This document shows positions 25,182-33,216 of a DNA stretch of 64,000 nucleotides, one piece after another. The translations under genes and the position numbers were made by a program. The notes beneath the pieces were generated by a model, which was given only the letters and a program-made list of their open reading frames with translations, ran no database searches and had not been told where the DNA came from. Source of the DNA: Brevibacillus gelatini (GTDB lineage Bacteria > Bacillota > Bacilli > Brevibacillales > Brevibacillaceae); assembly GCF_003710935.1 (NCBI RefSeq), contig NZ_RHHS01000013.1:1-64000 (forward strand). Reading direction: 5' to 3'. Position 1 is the stretch's first letter; each line of letters opens with the position of its first letter.

Positions 25182-25418
25182 TTATTCAAAGTATTCTTCA
25201 GGAATTTCATCAAACTTAAGCGGTAAACTACCTACATCGTGAAGCCATTCAATCCCATCATTGTTAAGCCATAAAAATTCAACATCTAGTGTATTATATT
25301 CTTGCATATATCGCACTAATTCGCTTTTTAAAATTTCGTGACTTTCATCAATTAATAAACCATTATTAAACAGACCTTCCCAATCGTCACCTTTGACAAG
25401 CCATAGTTTATTTTCCAT
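25182..25418 (-). CDS. Unknown acidic protein, 78 aa
   Basis: Very acidic and tryptophan-rich (MENKLWLVKGDDWEGLF). AAAGGAAAG precedes the ATG. Compact soluble protein with a helix in the centre. Not recognised. Confidence 0.55.
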   Translation of the reverse strand: MENKLWLVKGDDWEGLFNNGLLIDESHEILKSELVRYMQEYNTLDVEFLWLNNDGIEWLHDVGSLPLKFDEIPEEYFE

Positions 25419-25437
25419 ATCTAATCTTTCCTTTCAT

Positions 25438-25824
25438 TCAATACCTAATTGGGTACTGCTCCAAAGTATTGTCAATGATCTCTTTCATTCTTTGAATATT
25501 GGTCAATAGTCGATTATCGATGTCGTCATTATTAATTTTAGTTGTAACCCACCCATTCAATTTCTTGTCAGTAATCATCATTCTTGCTTCAGTTTCTTTA
25601 TCTTCGGATCGATTTAAGAATGAAATGCTAACTACCTTAATACCTTTTGCTTCATAATGATTACGAATTTCCTCAAGTTTGTCATTACTCAAAGCAGTTA
25701 ACAACTCATTAAGATTAGTAAATTTCTCATACTCCAAGAACTCTTCTTCATCTCCGTAATAACCAAAATCAACTTCATATTCAACAGTACCAATGACATT
25801 TTCTGTCTTTTTGTTAATGTTCAT
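25438..25824 (-). CDS. Unknown protein, 128 aa
   Basis: An acidic alpha-beta protein with VIGTVEYEVDFGYYGDEEEF near the start and KLNGWVTTKINND. AGGAGG precedes the ATG. No recognised family. Confidence 0.55.
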   Translation of the reverse strand: MNINKKTENVIGTVEYEVDFGYYGDEEEFLEYEKFTNLNELLTALSNDKLEEIRNHYEAKGIKVVSISFLNRSEDKETEARMMITDKKLNGWVTTKINNDDIDNRLLTNIQRMKEIIDNTLEQYPIRY

Positions 25825-25838
25825 GATTTGATACCTCC

Positions 25839-26138
25839 TTAGACATACAAAGCATAAAATTCTTTTCTAATTGGCTTACGTTTAGTTTTGGGGATTGCTC
25901 CAAATACAACCGAAACACCATTATTATTTGTTTTGGTAACGCTACTTTCTTCTGTTAAATCTGAAAGATTAATTTCTTTTACCTCTCTATTTAAATCTGC
26001 TGGTCTTGAAAAGAAATCCATAGCAACACAGTTTTTAAATAGCCCAACCTCTTCTGCACTTGCAAATGTTACAGTTCGGTACTTTTCGCTATTAATTAAT
26101 TCAGCTTCCTTTTGTTTAATAAATTCACTTAGTTTCAT
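25839..26138 (-). CDS. Unknown protein, 99 aa
   Basis: Begins MKLSEFIKQKEAELINSEKY and has a mixed centre with a basic C-terminal stretch KTKRKPIRKEF. AAAGGAG precedes the ATG. Not recognised. Confidence 0.55.
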   Translation of the reverse strand: MKLSEFIKQKEAELINSEKYRTVTFASAEEVGLFKNCVAMDFFSRPADLNREVKEINLSDLTEESSVTKTNNNGVSVVFGAIPKTKRKPIRKEFYALYV

Positions 26139-26167
26139 TGCGTTTCTCCTTTCTATGAAAGAGTAAT

Positions 26168-26368
26168 TTATTGAGATTTGCCACTCAGAAAACCAGCGTT
26201 ACTAAATCTGAAATATCTTTTACCAAAATGAATGTATATAAACCAATAACCGCAATCCATGAACCATCTAAATTGAAACAATTTACTTTTAAATATAAGA
26301 AATTCAAGTTCTCCGCATCCACATTCACATCTACTCATAATTTTTAATTTCATTTTGTCTTTACCCAT
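26168..26368 (-). CDS. Cysteine-rich small protein, 66 aa
   Basis: Contains SRCECGCGELEF followed by aromatic-rich strands. The ribosome binding site is weak for every ATG in the frame, so the start is uncertain. It lies next to the plus-strand cassette and may be its old neighbour. Function unknown. Confidence 0.4.
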   Translation of the reverse strand: MGKDKMKLKIMSRCECGCGELEFLIFKSKLFQFRWFMDCGYWFIYIHFGKRYFRFSNAGFLSGKSQ

Positions 26369-26454
26369 TCCACATAATATAGCATCTTCACAAATCAATA
26401 CACAACATATTGTGGTGTCGAAAAATATATATCACTATATATCGTATTTATTAA

Positions 26455-26483
26455 TAGACTTCTCTAGTAAATGATGGTATTAT
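26455..26483 (+). promoter_or_regulatory. Promoter of plus-strand cassette
   Basis: TAGACT (26455-26460), 17 bases, TATTAT (26478-26483), with the TG of an extended -10 just before it. It faces away from the main early operon. Confidence 0.75.
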
Positions 26484-26525
26484 GTCTCTAGTGAGTAAGT
26501 AGACTGCTAGAATAGAGGTGGCAAT

Positions 26526-26675
26526 ATGGCTAAAAGTAGCACACGAAAAGTTACAAGTTCCAAAATCGCTTCTCTTGCTTCTAAAGTCTTGCGTGACAAT
26601 CGTTACGGGAAAACATCTAAATCTCTTGCTGGCACGGCACTCGCTCAAGCAAAACCAAGATCCAAGAAGAAGTAA
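26526..26675 (+). CDS. Small basic conserved protein, cassette gene 1
   Basis: 49 residues, very basic, beginning MAKSSTRKVTSSKIASLASK and rich in S, T, A and K, with a C-terminal KPRSKKK. GAGGTGG precedes the ATG. From memory, similar short proteins (MAKSxTRxVxSxxxASxAS) occur widely in Proteobacteria next to a relative of the gene that follows, with no assigned function. The base-composition is less AT-rich than nearby genes, which suggests transfer. Confidence 0.7.
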   Translation: MAKSSTRKVTSSKIASLASKVLRDNRYGKTSKSLAGTALAQAKPRSKKK

Positions 26676-26696
26676 GCAAAGAAAGGAATGAACCCT

Positions 26697-26957
26697 ATGA
26701 AAATCGAAGCTGCTGTAATCAAAGAACAAGGAGTAACTTTTGCAGTTGTTGTCGTTAAAAAGTCGGTAGTAGACAATCAATTTGAATCAGAGAGAGTTAT
26801 TCGTGCATTAATGCCTCACTTCGGCAACATCCCAGTAGTCTTAATGGGACAAGATTATCGCGGAAGAGCATACTATAGAGGCAGAAGAGATATCGTAAAT
26901 TTTCTCTCACGCTTACACATCAGTCAGATTCCATGGAGAGAGTATTATGTTAGTTAA
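26697..26957 (+). CDS. Conserved protein, cassette gene 2
   Basis: 86 residues from the ATG nine bases after AAAGGA. It begins MKIEAAVIKEQGVTFAVVVV, has GNIPVVLMGQDYRGRAYY in the centre and GRRDIVNFL near the C-terminus. I recall this family as widespread, conserved and uncharacterised, and commonly downstream of the small basic protein. It is plausibly a two-gene functional unit. No catalytic motif is evident. Confidence 0.75.
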   Translation: MKIEAAVIKEQGVTFAVVVVKKSVVDNQFESERVIRALMPHFGNIPVVLMGQDYRGRAYYRGRRDIVNFLSRLHISQIPWREYYVS

Positions 26958-26964
26958 TGTGTAG

Positions 26965-26987
26965 GCGACTAGTAATAGTCGCTTTTT
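26965..26987 (+). terminator. Terminator of plus-strand cassette
   Basis: GCGACTA / TAGTCGC 7-bp stem with loop GTAA, followed by five T. It ends the cassette transcript before the convergent minus-strand gene. Confidence 0.8.
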
Positions 26988-26988
26988 A

Positions 26989-27249
26989 CTATTCTCCTTT
27001 CTTACATCCACATGCATCTTCATAATTCCAATATCCCCTGCACACAGTACTATTTGGTGTCATTTTAAATACACTAAGGCTTTCTGACACGCAAATCATC
27101 GATTTTTCATCGTTACAATATTTAGATTTAGGATTCCACATGTTCCAATAGCACTCTTTTCTAGAACATTTTCCATCAGTCCATTCATCTTGTACTTCTT
27201 CAATTCGATTCATTAATTCGTTTATTTCTGGTATTTGTCTTAGATCCAC
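26989..27249 (-). CDS. Cysteine-rich protein, 86 aa
   Basis: Starts with GTG after AGGGGTG. It has eight cysteines in scattered pairs (KCSRKECY, KYCND, MICV, VCRGYW, ACGCKKG), probably binding zinc or forming disulphides. It has no signal peptide. Not recognised. Confidence 0.55.
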   Translation of the reverse strand: MDLRQIPEINELMNRIEEVQDEWTDGKCSRKECYWNMWNPKSKYCNDEKSMICVSESLSVFKMTPNSTVCRGYWNYEDACGCKKGE

Positions 27250-27270
27250 TTAAACACACCCCTTTTTTTA

Positions 27271-27420
27271 TTAATCTTTGGCAAAAGTATATGCCGACAT
27301 TAGCTTTAGTTTTGCATTCATAAAATCTTGCTCTGTTCCTTTCTTGGTTGGTAAGTCTTCTGATTGCAATACATACAATAGTGCATAGAGTTCATTTTTA
27401 GTCAGATTAATGTTTGCCAT
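27271..27420 (-). CDS. Small helical protein, 49 aa
   Basis: Begins MANINLTKNELYALLYVLQ, after a perfect GGAGG. Helical, with a second helix KGTEQDFMNAKLKLM. The gene fills a 200-base gap. Not recognised. Confidence 0.6.
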   Translation of the reverse strand: MANINLTKNELYALLYVLQSEDLPTKKGTEQDFMNAKLKLMSAYTFAKD

Positions 27421-27453
27421 TAATGTTCCTCCATTCTCGATAAATCTAACTTT

Positions 27454-27936
27454 TTATCGGGTTATTTCATTAAGCATGAGTAAAAATGCAATCTTTACAC
27501 AATCTTCAACATCACTTTCTTTTAGAAGATTACTTAGATAACCTTTCTCTTTCTTGTTTTTAAAGTACTTTCCGAAATACCCTAATATTTTTTTATGACC
27601 TTGCTTCCTATATTTTTTATATTCATTTTCATCATAAATGTATTCGCTCGCCCCATCGCAATAAAGGGTAAAATTATCAATTTTCTTTCCCCAATATCTA
27701 TTATAAACTACCTTATAATGCTTATTGTCGATACTAAATCTGAAAGCAAAATAATCTGATCTAACTACTTGTACTTTTGAAATCAAATCTTTAAGATATG
27801 TATCATCTTCTGTAATATTTAGTTTTTCAAACCAATGGACAATAAAATCAGGATGATGGAAGACTTCATTTAACAATCTGGAATACTCGTTATAGTGAAA
27901 GTCCTTTTCTTTTCTCAGTTCTTCTAATGTCTTCAT
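27454..27936 (-). CDS. Unknown protein, 160 aa
   Basis: A basic alpha-beta protein with a long helix at the start (EELRKEKDFHYNEYSRLL) and strands VQVVRSDYFAFRFSID. GGGAGTG precedes the ATG. It is transcribed divergently from the HEPN-like gene, and the shared intergenic region holds the operator. A partnership with that gene is possible but not demonstrated. Confidence 0.55.
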   Translation of the reverse strand: MKTLEELRKEKDFHYNEYSRLLNEVFHHPDFIVHWFEKLNITEDDTYLKDLISKVQVVRSDYFAFRFSIDNKHYKVVYNRYWGKKIDNFTLYCDGASEYIYDENEYKKYRKQGHKKILGYFGKYFKNKKEKGYLSNLLKESDVEDCVKIAFLLMLNEITR

Positions 27937-27978
27937 TTAATCACTCCCGTTAAAATCTCGATTTTATTTACTTATTAT

Positions 27979-28029
27979 TTGTTACCATTTATCAATATTT
28001 GGTATAATAACTTAAAAATTGATAAATGG
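27979..28029 (+). promoter_or_regulatory. Promoter and 12-bp inverted-repeat operator
   Basis: TTGTTA (27979-27984), 18 bases, TATAAT (28003-28008) with TG extension. Perfect arms CCATTTATCAAT (27985-27996) and ATTGATAAATGG (28018-28029) flank the -10 box, giving a repressor binding layout. Confidence 0.75.
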
Positions 28030-28040
28030 AGGTCATGTAA

Positions 28041-28721
28041 TTGCGTATAAGAGGGTTTCTTCATGTTGCAGCAAGATTTAAATTAGATACTCTAAGAAAA
28101 TTTGTTGATGATACTGAAAGAAATATTGACTTTGATACACAAAGTCTAATTAACCGTTTAGAACAAGAAGCATCAGAGTTAAATGAAGAAGACCAAGCAG
28201 AGTATTGGGATTATAATATTGATCGAGTACATGAACTCGAAAAGGATTACCCAAATATACTTCGCTATTCTATTTTAGTTAGTTGTTACAGCACTTTAGA
28301 AAAAACTTTAGTCGATTTACATCATAGATTAAAAAATGCTGGTGCTCCACTTAGAAAGCTTAATCATCGTAGTCTAAACAATTTGTCAATAATTGCAAAA
28401 GTTGAATACTGTTTTAACAATGATTTATCCATTACTGCTCTGTCTTCATCAAAAGAATGGGGCAAGATTTTGCATTATAACAAAATTAGAAATACTATAG
28501 TTCACGATCTTGGCAGGGTATATGATTACGAAAATACTTCTTTGCCTGAAGTAGTCGCTGTTAATCAAACAGACTTTGTTTCCTTTAATCATTTGGGTGA
28601 GATTATATTGGAAAAGGATTTCTCATTTATGTTGATAAAGGATATTGAAAATTTTCTAGATTTAACATTTGAAGTAGTCTACAAATATAGAAAGGCAAAT
28701 TCAATATCTGGTGTTCTCTAA
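28041..28721 (+). CDS. HEPN-like protein, candidate RNase/defence
   Basis: 226 residues starting at TTG after TGGAGGTC. A helical protein. The central helix has SILVSCYSTLEKTLVDL (about 83-99) and a C-terminal helix ends with IRNTIVHDLG, giving the R-x4-H motif (about 154-159) of HEPN ribonucleases found in abortive infection and toxin systems. Isolated on the opposite strand with its own operator-promoter and terminator, it looks like a cargo gene expressed in the prophage state. Whether it cleaves RNA is inferred; many HEPN proteins with this motif do. Confidence 0.6.
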   Translation: MRIRGFLHVAARFKLDTLRKFVDDTERNIDFDTQSLINRLEQEASELNEEDQAEYWDYNIDRVHELEKDYPNILRYSILVSCYSTLEKTLVDLHHRLKNAGAPLRKLNHRSLNNLSIIAKVEYCFNNDLSITALSSSKEWGKILHYNKIRNTIVHDLGRVYDYENTSLPEVVAVNQTDFVSFNHLGEIILEKDFSFMLIKDIENFLDLTFEVVYKYRKANSISGVL

Positions 28722-28747
28722 GAAGTGTTTAAGACACTTCTTTTTTT
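28720..28747 (+). terminator. Rho-independent terminator
   Basis: AAGAAGTGT and ACACTTCTT form a 9-bp stem around TTAAG, followed by seven T. It ends the HEPN-like transcript at its stop codon. Confidence 0.88.
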
Positions 28748-28765
28748 ATAAAATGACTGTTTCAT

Positions 28766-29101
28766 TTAGATCAATTCTTGAACATCAATGTTGTACCGCT
28801 CAATAATTTTCTTACACAAGTCCTTCCATTCTTGACCCCATTTACGCGCATTTTCTAAAGCACCCCTGATATCTTCTATATCATCGTCAATTCGATACAA
28901 TTCACGGTTAATATCGTTAACCAAATCAATCAGATCATTTTCGCCCATATATTTTGCTTTACTTGTGCTCTTATAAACATCCTTTAATGTTTTGACAATG
29001 GTATTTATGTACTGACATTGATATTCTGGAGGATTAACGATTCCAAACAGATCTTCGGACATTTTCTTTTGATAAAACTCTTTGGCTTCTTCAATATTCA
29101 C
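28766..29101 (-). CDS. Unknown helical protein, 111 aa
   Basis: Starts with GTG at 29101 after AGGATGTG. An acidic helical protein with a coiled-coil-like centre (DIEDIRGALENARKWGQEW). It converges with the HEPN-like gene. Not recognised. Confidence 0.55.
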   Translation of the reverse strand: MNIEEAKEFYQKKMSEDLFGIVNPPEYQCQYINTIVKTLKDVYKSTSKAKYMGENDLIDLVNDINRELYRIDDDIEDIRGALENARKWGQEWKDLCKKIIERYNIDVQELI

Positions 29102-29142
29102 TATTTCACATCCTATTTCCGTTTAAAGGATTGTTATATCGC

Positions 29143-29229
29143 CTAAATGATTTTATGACAAATACCTAACTTCAGAGCATCTTCAGCAGGAATATACCAT
29201 TCTGCTCTACGTTCCTTTACTGAATCCAA
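29143..29229 (-). pseudogene. clpP C-terminal remnant
   Basis: About 28 codons reading LDSVKERRAEWYIPAEDALK and then LGICHKII, stop at 29143. This resembles the C-terminal end of ClpP proteases (the segment ending xxEWxxAEEALxxGLxxKI). No N-terminal part is present on either side: the TnpB element lies directly upstream. The gene was probably destroyed when the element arrived or by later deletion. Confidence 0.55.
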
Positions 29230-29235
29230 TTATTT

Positions 29236-29340
29236 ATTGGATTTTTACATCCAATTTCTTGCTATGTTTCAAGCAAGCAACAGTCAAAATGACTGGGTGA
29301 AATAAGCACCTTCTACTACTTCACTCTAAGAGATCCGTAG
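29236..29340 (-). ncRNA. Probable omega RNA scaffold and element right end
   Basis: Downstream of tnpB on the minus strand lie hairpins CAGTCA / TGACTG (29286-29300), CTTGCT / AGCAAG (29259-29278) and a TTGGAT-ATCCAA pair near 29230-29254. This is where the guide-bearing omega RNA of IS605-group elements sits, extending past the tnpB stop. The exact ends cannot be set from this sequence. Confidence 0.5.
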
Positions 29341-30522
29341 ATACTTTGTGTTTCTACTCGGAACAAAATCCAACTTATGATTCATGTTCAAGATATTCCA
29401 AGCCCCAACAATATCCCTGTGATATTCCTCTTCGCAATTCGAGCAACAATAATTTCTGTTTGTTGGCTTATTCTTAAATCCACAACTAGGACAAATCTGA
29501 GAACTGTAAGATTCATTGACTTTTATGAATCTAATGCCTTCTAGTCTCAACTTGTAATCAAGCAGTTCCATAATCAGCCCATATTCCCACTGACTTAATT
29601 TCTGATTAACATTAGTACCTTTATTACTACCAACATCAATCCCCGTCACATCTCCACAGTATACGAGAGAGATACCTTTCTCTTTCGCCCAATCTGTGTA
29701 CATGCGAGTTAGTTTGTGAATATGATAGTCAAGTTGTCTACGTGTTTTTGACTTGATATATTGCCATGCTCTATTGTATTTATGCCATTGGCGAGAATAC
29801 TTAGTGCATTTATCCATTTTACTTCTCAATTCAGCCTGTTTCTTATTCCTGAATTGCTTAATGCTACGAATTTTCCTACCTGTAATGATTAGTTGATCTT
29901 GCTGGTCAGATACCGATGTTATTGCATGAATTTCGCCTAAATCAATTGCAGCGACATTACTGAAAGATGGTTGTTTTTCTTCAACATCAGTGAGATAAGA
30001 AATGCACGCATAATATCTTTCACCTTCATAAATCAACTTGAGGGTCTTGATATTTTGTGGAATACTGGTTTTGAATTTAAGTCTGATTTGCTTTCCGTTT
30101 CTTGCCACGCCATTTGCATCTGTAAATCTAGAAACGGTAAGAGAAATTTCATTCTTGTTATAGTCACAAAACAAGTAATTGTAATCCCATTCGGTTGGGA
30201 AATACTTTTTTATTTTGTATGGGTATTTTTCATCTACTCTCCCCGCTTTTCTCGCTTTGGAAATAGCTTTATATGCATCAATGACTCTTTTAGCAACGGT
30301 CTGCTTGTTATTTGAGCAAATTACTTCAGTTTCAATGTCTTTAACCAGTGTAAAAAATGAGTTTCGATTGTGTAATTTTTTGTTCTCTTCATATAGTTTA
30401 TTATTTGCTTCAATGCACTTATTCCAAATCATTGCCGATTCTTTATTACACATCTGCAATCTTTTTAGATCACTTTTATTGCAGTTGATTAGCAATCTCA
30501 TCGTTCTATACTGCTGAGTCAA
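29326..30522 (-). mobile_element. tnpB: TnpB (IS605-type orfB) of an insertion element
   Basis: 398 residues, starting at TTG six bases after AAAGGAGGTG. RNA-guided nuclease family. The RuvC-like Asp is in AAIDLGEI (about 195); the second acidic site reads YCGDVTGI (about 300), with Asp where many relatives have Glu; a zinc ribbon CPSCGFKNKPTNRNYCCSNC (about 340-360) precedes the final Asp in HRDIVGAWN. No tnpA is present, so the element is not self-mobile. Its left end may include GAATA / TATTC at 30556-30572. Confidence 0.88.
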
Positions 30523-30589
30523 GTAAATCACCTCCTTTATCAACAGTATAGATCGAATATTGTATGTATTCAATATTATTTTTAATTTA
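30523..30589 (-). repeat. Probable left end of TnpB element
   Basis: A 67-base gap carrying a GAATA-cATACAA-TATTC hairpin on the minus strand, plus the ribosome binding site of tnpB. It would contain the transposase-binding left hairpin. The boundary with the methyltransferase gene is not visible. Confidence 0.4.
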
Positions 30590-31144
30590 TTATACAACCT
30601 CAATCATACTGTAATCTTCATTCCATACAAACCATGCGTAAGCTGTTGCATCTGTACCTTCTCCTGTAAATGAAGGACGTTCACTTAGTACGTACAATTT
30701 ACTAACAGGATGTTGCTGCCAAAATTCATAGCGTTTCTTTGACTCCAAGAAGGCTAATCTCAATAGCATGATGATTTCGGCATTTGGATACAATTTAAAA
30801 CATTGCTCCAAAAATTCCTTCGCATATGTGAATGGTGGATTCGTAATAACTGTTTTTACACTTTTATCAACTTCGTATTTTAATAGAAAATCATCATACG
30901 TAATCTCATCTGCACCACTATGTATTAAGTTAGACTCTTCTTCTTTTCTAATCTCGTTTGCAATAATTTTATTTGTATAGCCATAATTGCGAAGCGATTT
31001 TATGATTACTCCATTACCAGCACATGGCTCAAGAATTGTTCCATCCTGAATTTTATGCTTTATAAGCAACTTGTCTACTACGTCAATTGGTGTTGGATAA
31101 AAGTCAAATGGTTTTGTTTTTGCTCCTCTGTTTTTTGCTGACAA
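30590..31144 (-). CDS. DNA adenine methyltransferase-like protein
   Basis: 184 residues from TTG after AGGAG. Motif I is ILEPCAGNGVI (about 34) and the catalytic block is TNPPF (about 102), with an FYPTPID start typical of N6-adenine methyltransferases. It is short and may lack a target domain, or need the neighbouring methyltransferase. It probably modifies phage DNA. It immediately precedes the TnpB element in the leftward direction. Confidence 0.75.
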   Translation of the reverse strand: MSAKNRGAKTKPFDFYPTPIDVVDKLLIKHKIQDGTILEPCAGNGVIIKSLRNYGYTNKIIANEIRKEEESNLIHSGADEITYDDFLLKYEVDKSVKTVITNPPFTYAKEFLEQCFKLYPNAEIIMLLRLAFLESKKRYEFWQQHPVSKLYVLSERPSFTGEGTDATAYAWFVWNEDYSMIEVV

Positions 31145-31182
31145 CCTATCATCTCCTATAATTTTTAAATAAAATTGCACTT

Positions 31183-32067
31183 TCATTCGGTCATTAATTT
31201 ATTATATATATTTTTAATTCTTTCTACAGTAGCATCACAGTACCCTAAACTGTTACCTTTACCATCATCATCTTTTTCAATACAAATCCATTTACGATTT
31301 GCTTTTTCACATGCTACAGCGGTAGTGCCAGATCCACTTGTATTATCTAAAACAATATCTCCTTCGTTAGTGAAAGTCTTTACTAACCATTCAAAAAGTT
31401 CAACTGGCTTCTGAGTTGGGTGATACCTTCTCGTGGAGTTATGTACAGCTTCAAAATATAACATTTTATTTTCTAACTCATCTACTTCTTCCACAATATA
31501 AAAATTATCTTCATAATCAAGAACATCATCTGGCATTAGCCAATCCTTGCTTTCACTAGTGTATTCTAATTTTTGTTTACCATAGTTGCTCGTATGCTTG
31601 TCATATTGCTTACCTGATTTTTTCCCACATTTAGTCTGAAATGTTCTTGGAATTGCTTGTGGATTGTAGGTAGGTTGTTCCTTATAAAATATTACAACAT
31701 CCTCAAATGCTACCATCGGTCTTTTCTTGGCATTCAGATTTCCACTTTTTAAGTTCTTACGCCAAACCATCGTATATTTAAAATCTTTTTTATTTGATGT
31801 AATTAACATTGATGTAAATGGCTGTCTGCCAGTAAAAACTAAGACTCCATTTTCTTTAACAATTCTGTTGTATTGATCCCACAGTTTATCAAATGGAATA
31901 ATTTCATCCCATTTATTGCGAGTAGTCATGCCGTAAGGTAAGTCACACAGTACCATGTCAATTGATTTATCTGGGATTCTAGGCATAATTTCTAAGCAAT
32001 CCCCTTTGAGTAACATGCCGTTTGGAGTGTAATAGTAACTATCATTAATCAATGCTCTAAGAGACAA
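31183..32067 (-). CDS. DNA methyltransferase, beta class
   Basis: 294 residues. The catalytic motif DLPYG (about 43) comes before the SAM-binding DNTSGSGTTAVACE (about 252), the order of beta-class N4/N6 methyltransferases. The segment between, about 100-230, is the target-recognition part. A homologue lies at 39022. TAAGAG-type sites precede the ATG. No restriction enzyme is adjacent, so it is likely protective. Confidence 0.9.
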   Translation of the reverse strand: MSLRALINDSYYYTPNGMLLKGDCLEIMPRIPDKSIDMVLCDLPYGMTTRNKWDEIIPFDKLWDQYNRIVKENGVLVFTGRQPFTSMLITSNKKDFKYTMVWRKNLKSGNLNAKKRPMVAFEDVVIFYKEQPTYNPQAIPRTFQTKCGKKSGKQYDKHTSNYGKQKLEYTSESKDWLMPDDVLDYEDNFYIVEEVDELENKMLYFEAVHNSTRRYHPTQKPVELFEWLVKTFTNEGDIVLDNTSGSGTTAVACEKANRKWICIEKDDDGKGNSLGYCDATVERIKNIYNKLMTE

Positions 32068-32105
32068 ATTATCAACTCCTTTTTTTCAATCAAACCATTA
32101 TTTTA

Positions 32106-32330
32106 TTATATACTCCATGTCTCTTGGTTAGTGCCTTTTGCTCCACAATCCGCGCATTTATATTCAGCAAAATACTTGTCACCAACAGTATTGCTACTCA
32201 ATCTACGTATCCGAGTGGATTTACATTTACCACAGGAAGTAATAAGTCCCGTATCTCGATGTTGTTTTAGCCAATAAACGATAATTTGCACTTTGTCTTT
32301 CAAACTAAGTGGCTTCTTCAAAAAACTCAC
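32106..32330 (-). CDS. Zinc-ribbon protein, 74 aa
   Basis: Carries CGKCKSTRIRRL (about 38) and YKCADCGAKG (about 60), a four-cysteine zinc ribbon, after a basic helix. GGGGTGAG precedes the ATG. It may bind nucleic acid. It is transcribed just ahead of the methyltransferase. Confidence 0.6.
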   Translation of the reverse strand: MSFLKKPLSLKDKVQIIVYWLKQHRDTGLITSCGKCKSTRIRRLSSNTVGDKYFAEYKCADCGAKGTNQETWSI

Positions 32331-32356
32331 CCCAATTAATTTATTTTCGATAAAAA

Positions 32357-32572
32357 TTAGATTTGATTCAAAATTTCTTGTTCTTTCTCAGTTAACTCCC
32401 ATTCAAGTTTGCTAACTACTCTACGTGTTTTACAGTGAGGACAAAATATATAAACTCTATCCTCATAGTCACCATCAACATATCCTCCAATATGCTCGTA
32501 AACAAACTCTTGTCTTTCCAGCAACTTGTGCCACTTATGCTCACATTTTGGCTTCTTCTTTTTCCACCACAA
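32357..32572 (-). CDS. Unknown protein, 71 aa, CxxC
   Basis: Begins MWWKKKKPKCEHKWHKLLER, with CEHKWH and IFCPHCKTRR, a zinc-binding pair. The site preceding ATG is weak. A small nucleic-acid or protein adaptor is possible. Not recognised. Confidence 0.5.
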   Translation of the reverse strand: MWWKKKKPKCEHKWHKLLERQEFVYEHIGGYVDGDYEDRVYIFCPHCKTRRVVSKLEWELTEKEQEILNQI

Positions 32573-32606
32573 GTAATTTCACTTCCAAATCAAATTAGGT
32601 TTTTAT

Positions 32607-32780
32607 CTAAACTCTAAATCCCAATGCCAATTGCCAAAAACCAAGATGCAATAACAAATAATATTCTCGATAGGAGTCCAGATTTTCACTTGCTACATTT
32701 GCCCCCAACGTAAAACTCTTAGATCTCCAATTACTATGAAAACTGCAAATTAAATGTTCACTATTTAACTCCCAATGCAA
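32607..32780 (-). CDS. Small protein, 57 aa, TTG start
   Basis: The only coherent frame in a 284-base gap. Start TTG at 32780 is 10 bases after GGGAG, beginning LHWELNSEHLICSFHSNW and continuing with RSKSFTLGA and YREYYLLLHLGFWQLALGFR. It is beta-rich with aromatic and glycine residues, like small phage proteins. Not recognised. Confidence 0.55.
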   Translation of the reverse strand: MHWELNSEHLICSFHSNWRSKSFTLGANVASENLDSYREYYLLLHLGFWQLALGFRV

Positions 32781-32856
32781 TTTTCTTCATCTCCCTATAG
32801 GGTATGTTTTATTTCAATTGCCTCCAAAATCCACTACTTTCTATGTTACTTTTATT

Positions 32857-33216
32857 TTAGATTTCAGGTTTAATAAATTTTTCTCCCTCGTAAAATATTG
32901 TTTTTGTTTCTGTGGGTGCAGGTAGAACTTGTTCATTTTTGTACTTAGATCTCTTGTCTAATTCCATAATGCCCAGTGTGCAATAATTCGCTGCGTCCAT
33001 CAGTGTATCACGAATGCTTTCATCCCTAACAAGCGCTTCGTTTTTATAAAGCTGCTTTAATCGGCGTAATTTGTCGTCTAGACGTATAATCAATGACAAT
33101 AGGCCATATTCTTTCCATTGCTCGCTGAATGAGTCACCATAATCTGTATTCTTTTTAATGTATATATCATGCATTTCATTTAGGATTTCATTATGCAAAT
33201 GATGATCGTTATTCAT
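32857..33216 (-). CDS. DUF1599-type nucleotide pyrophosphohydrolase-like protein
   Basis: 119 residues starting MNNDHHLHNEILNEMHDIY after GAGGGG. KKNTDYGDSF, LIIRLDDKLRRLKQLY and RDTLMDAANYCTLGIMEL are the helical blocks of DUF1599 proteins, related to all-alpha NTP pyrophosphohydrolases (MazG superfamily). It may limit dUTP or damaged nucleotides. It overlaps the lytic transglycosylase gene by eight bases. Confidence 0.7.
   Translation of the reverse strand: MNNDHHLHNEILNEMHDIYIKKNTDYGDSFSEQWKEYGLLSLIIRLDDKLRRLKQLYKNEALVRDESIRDTLMDAANYCTLGIMELDKRSKYKNEQVLPAPTETKTIFYEGEKFIKPEI

Noticed and set aside
26451-26780. Minus-strand frame of 109 codons across the plus-strand cassette
   Set aside because: It overlaps the two plus-strand genes that have promoter, ribosome binding sites and terminator, and its own sequence is repetitive in Ser, Phe and Cys as antisense frames usually are.
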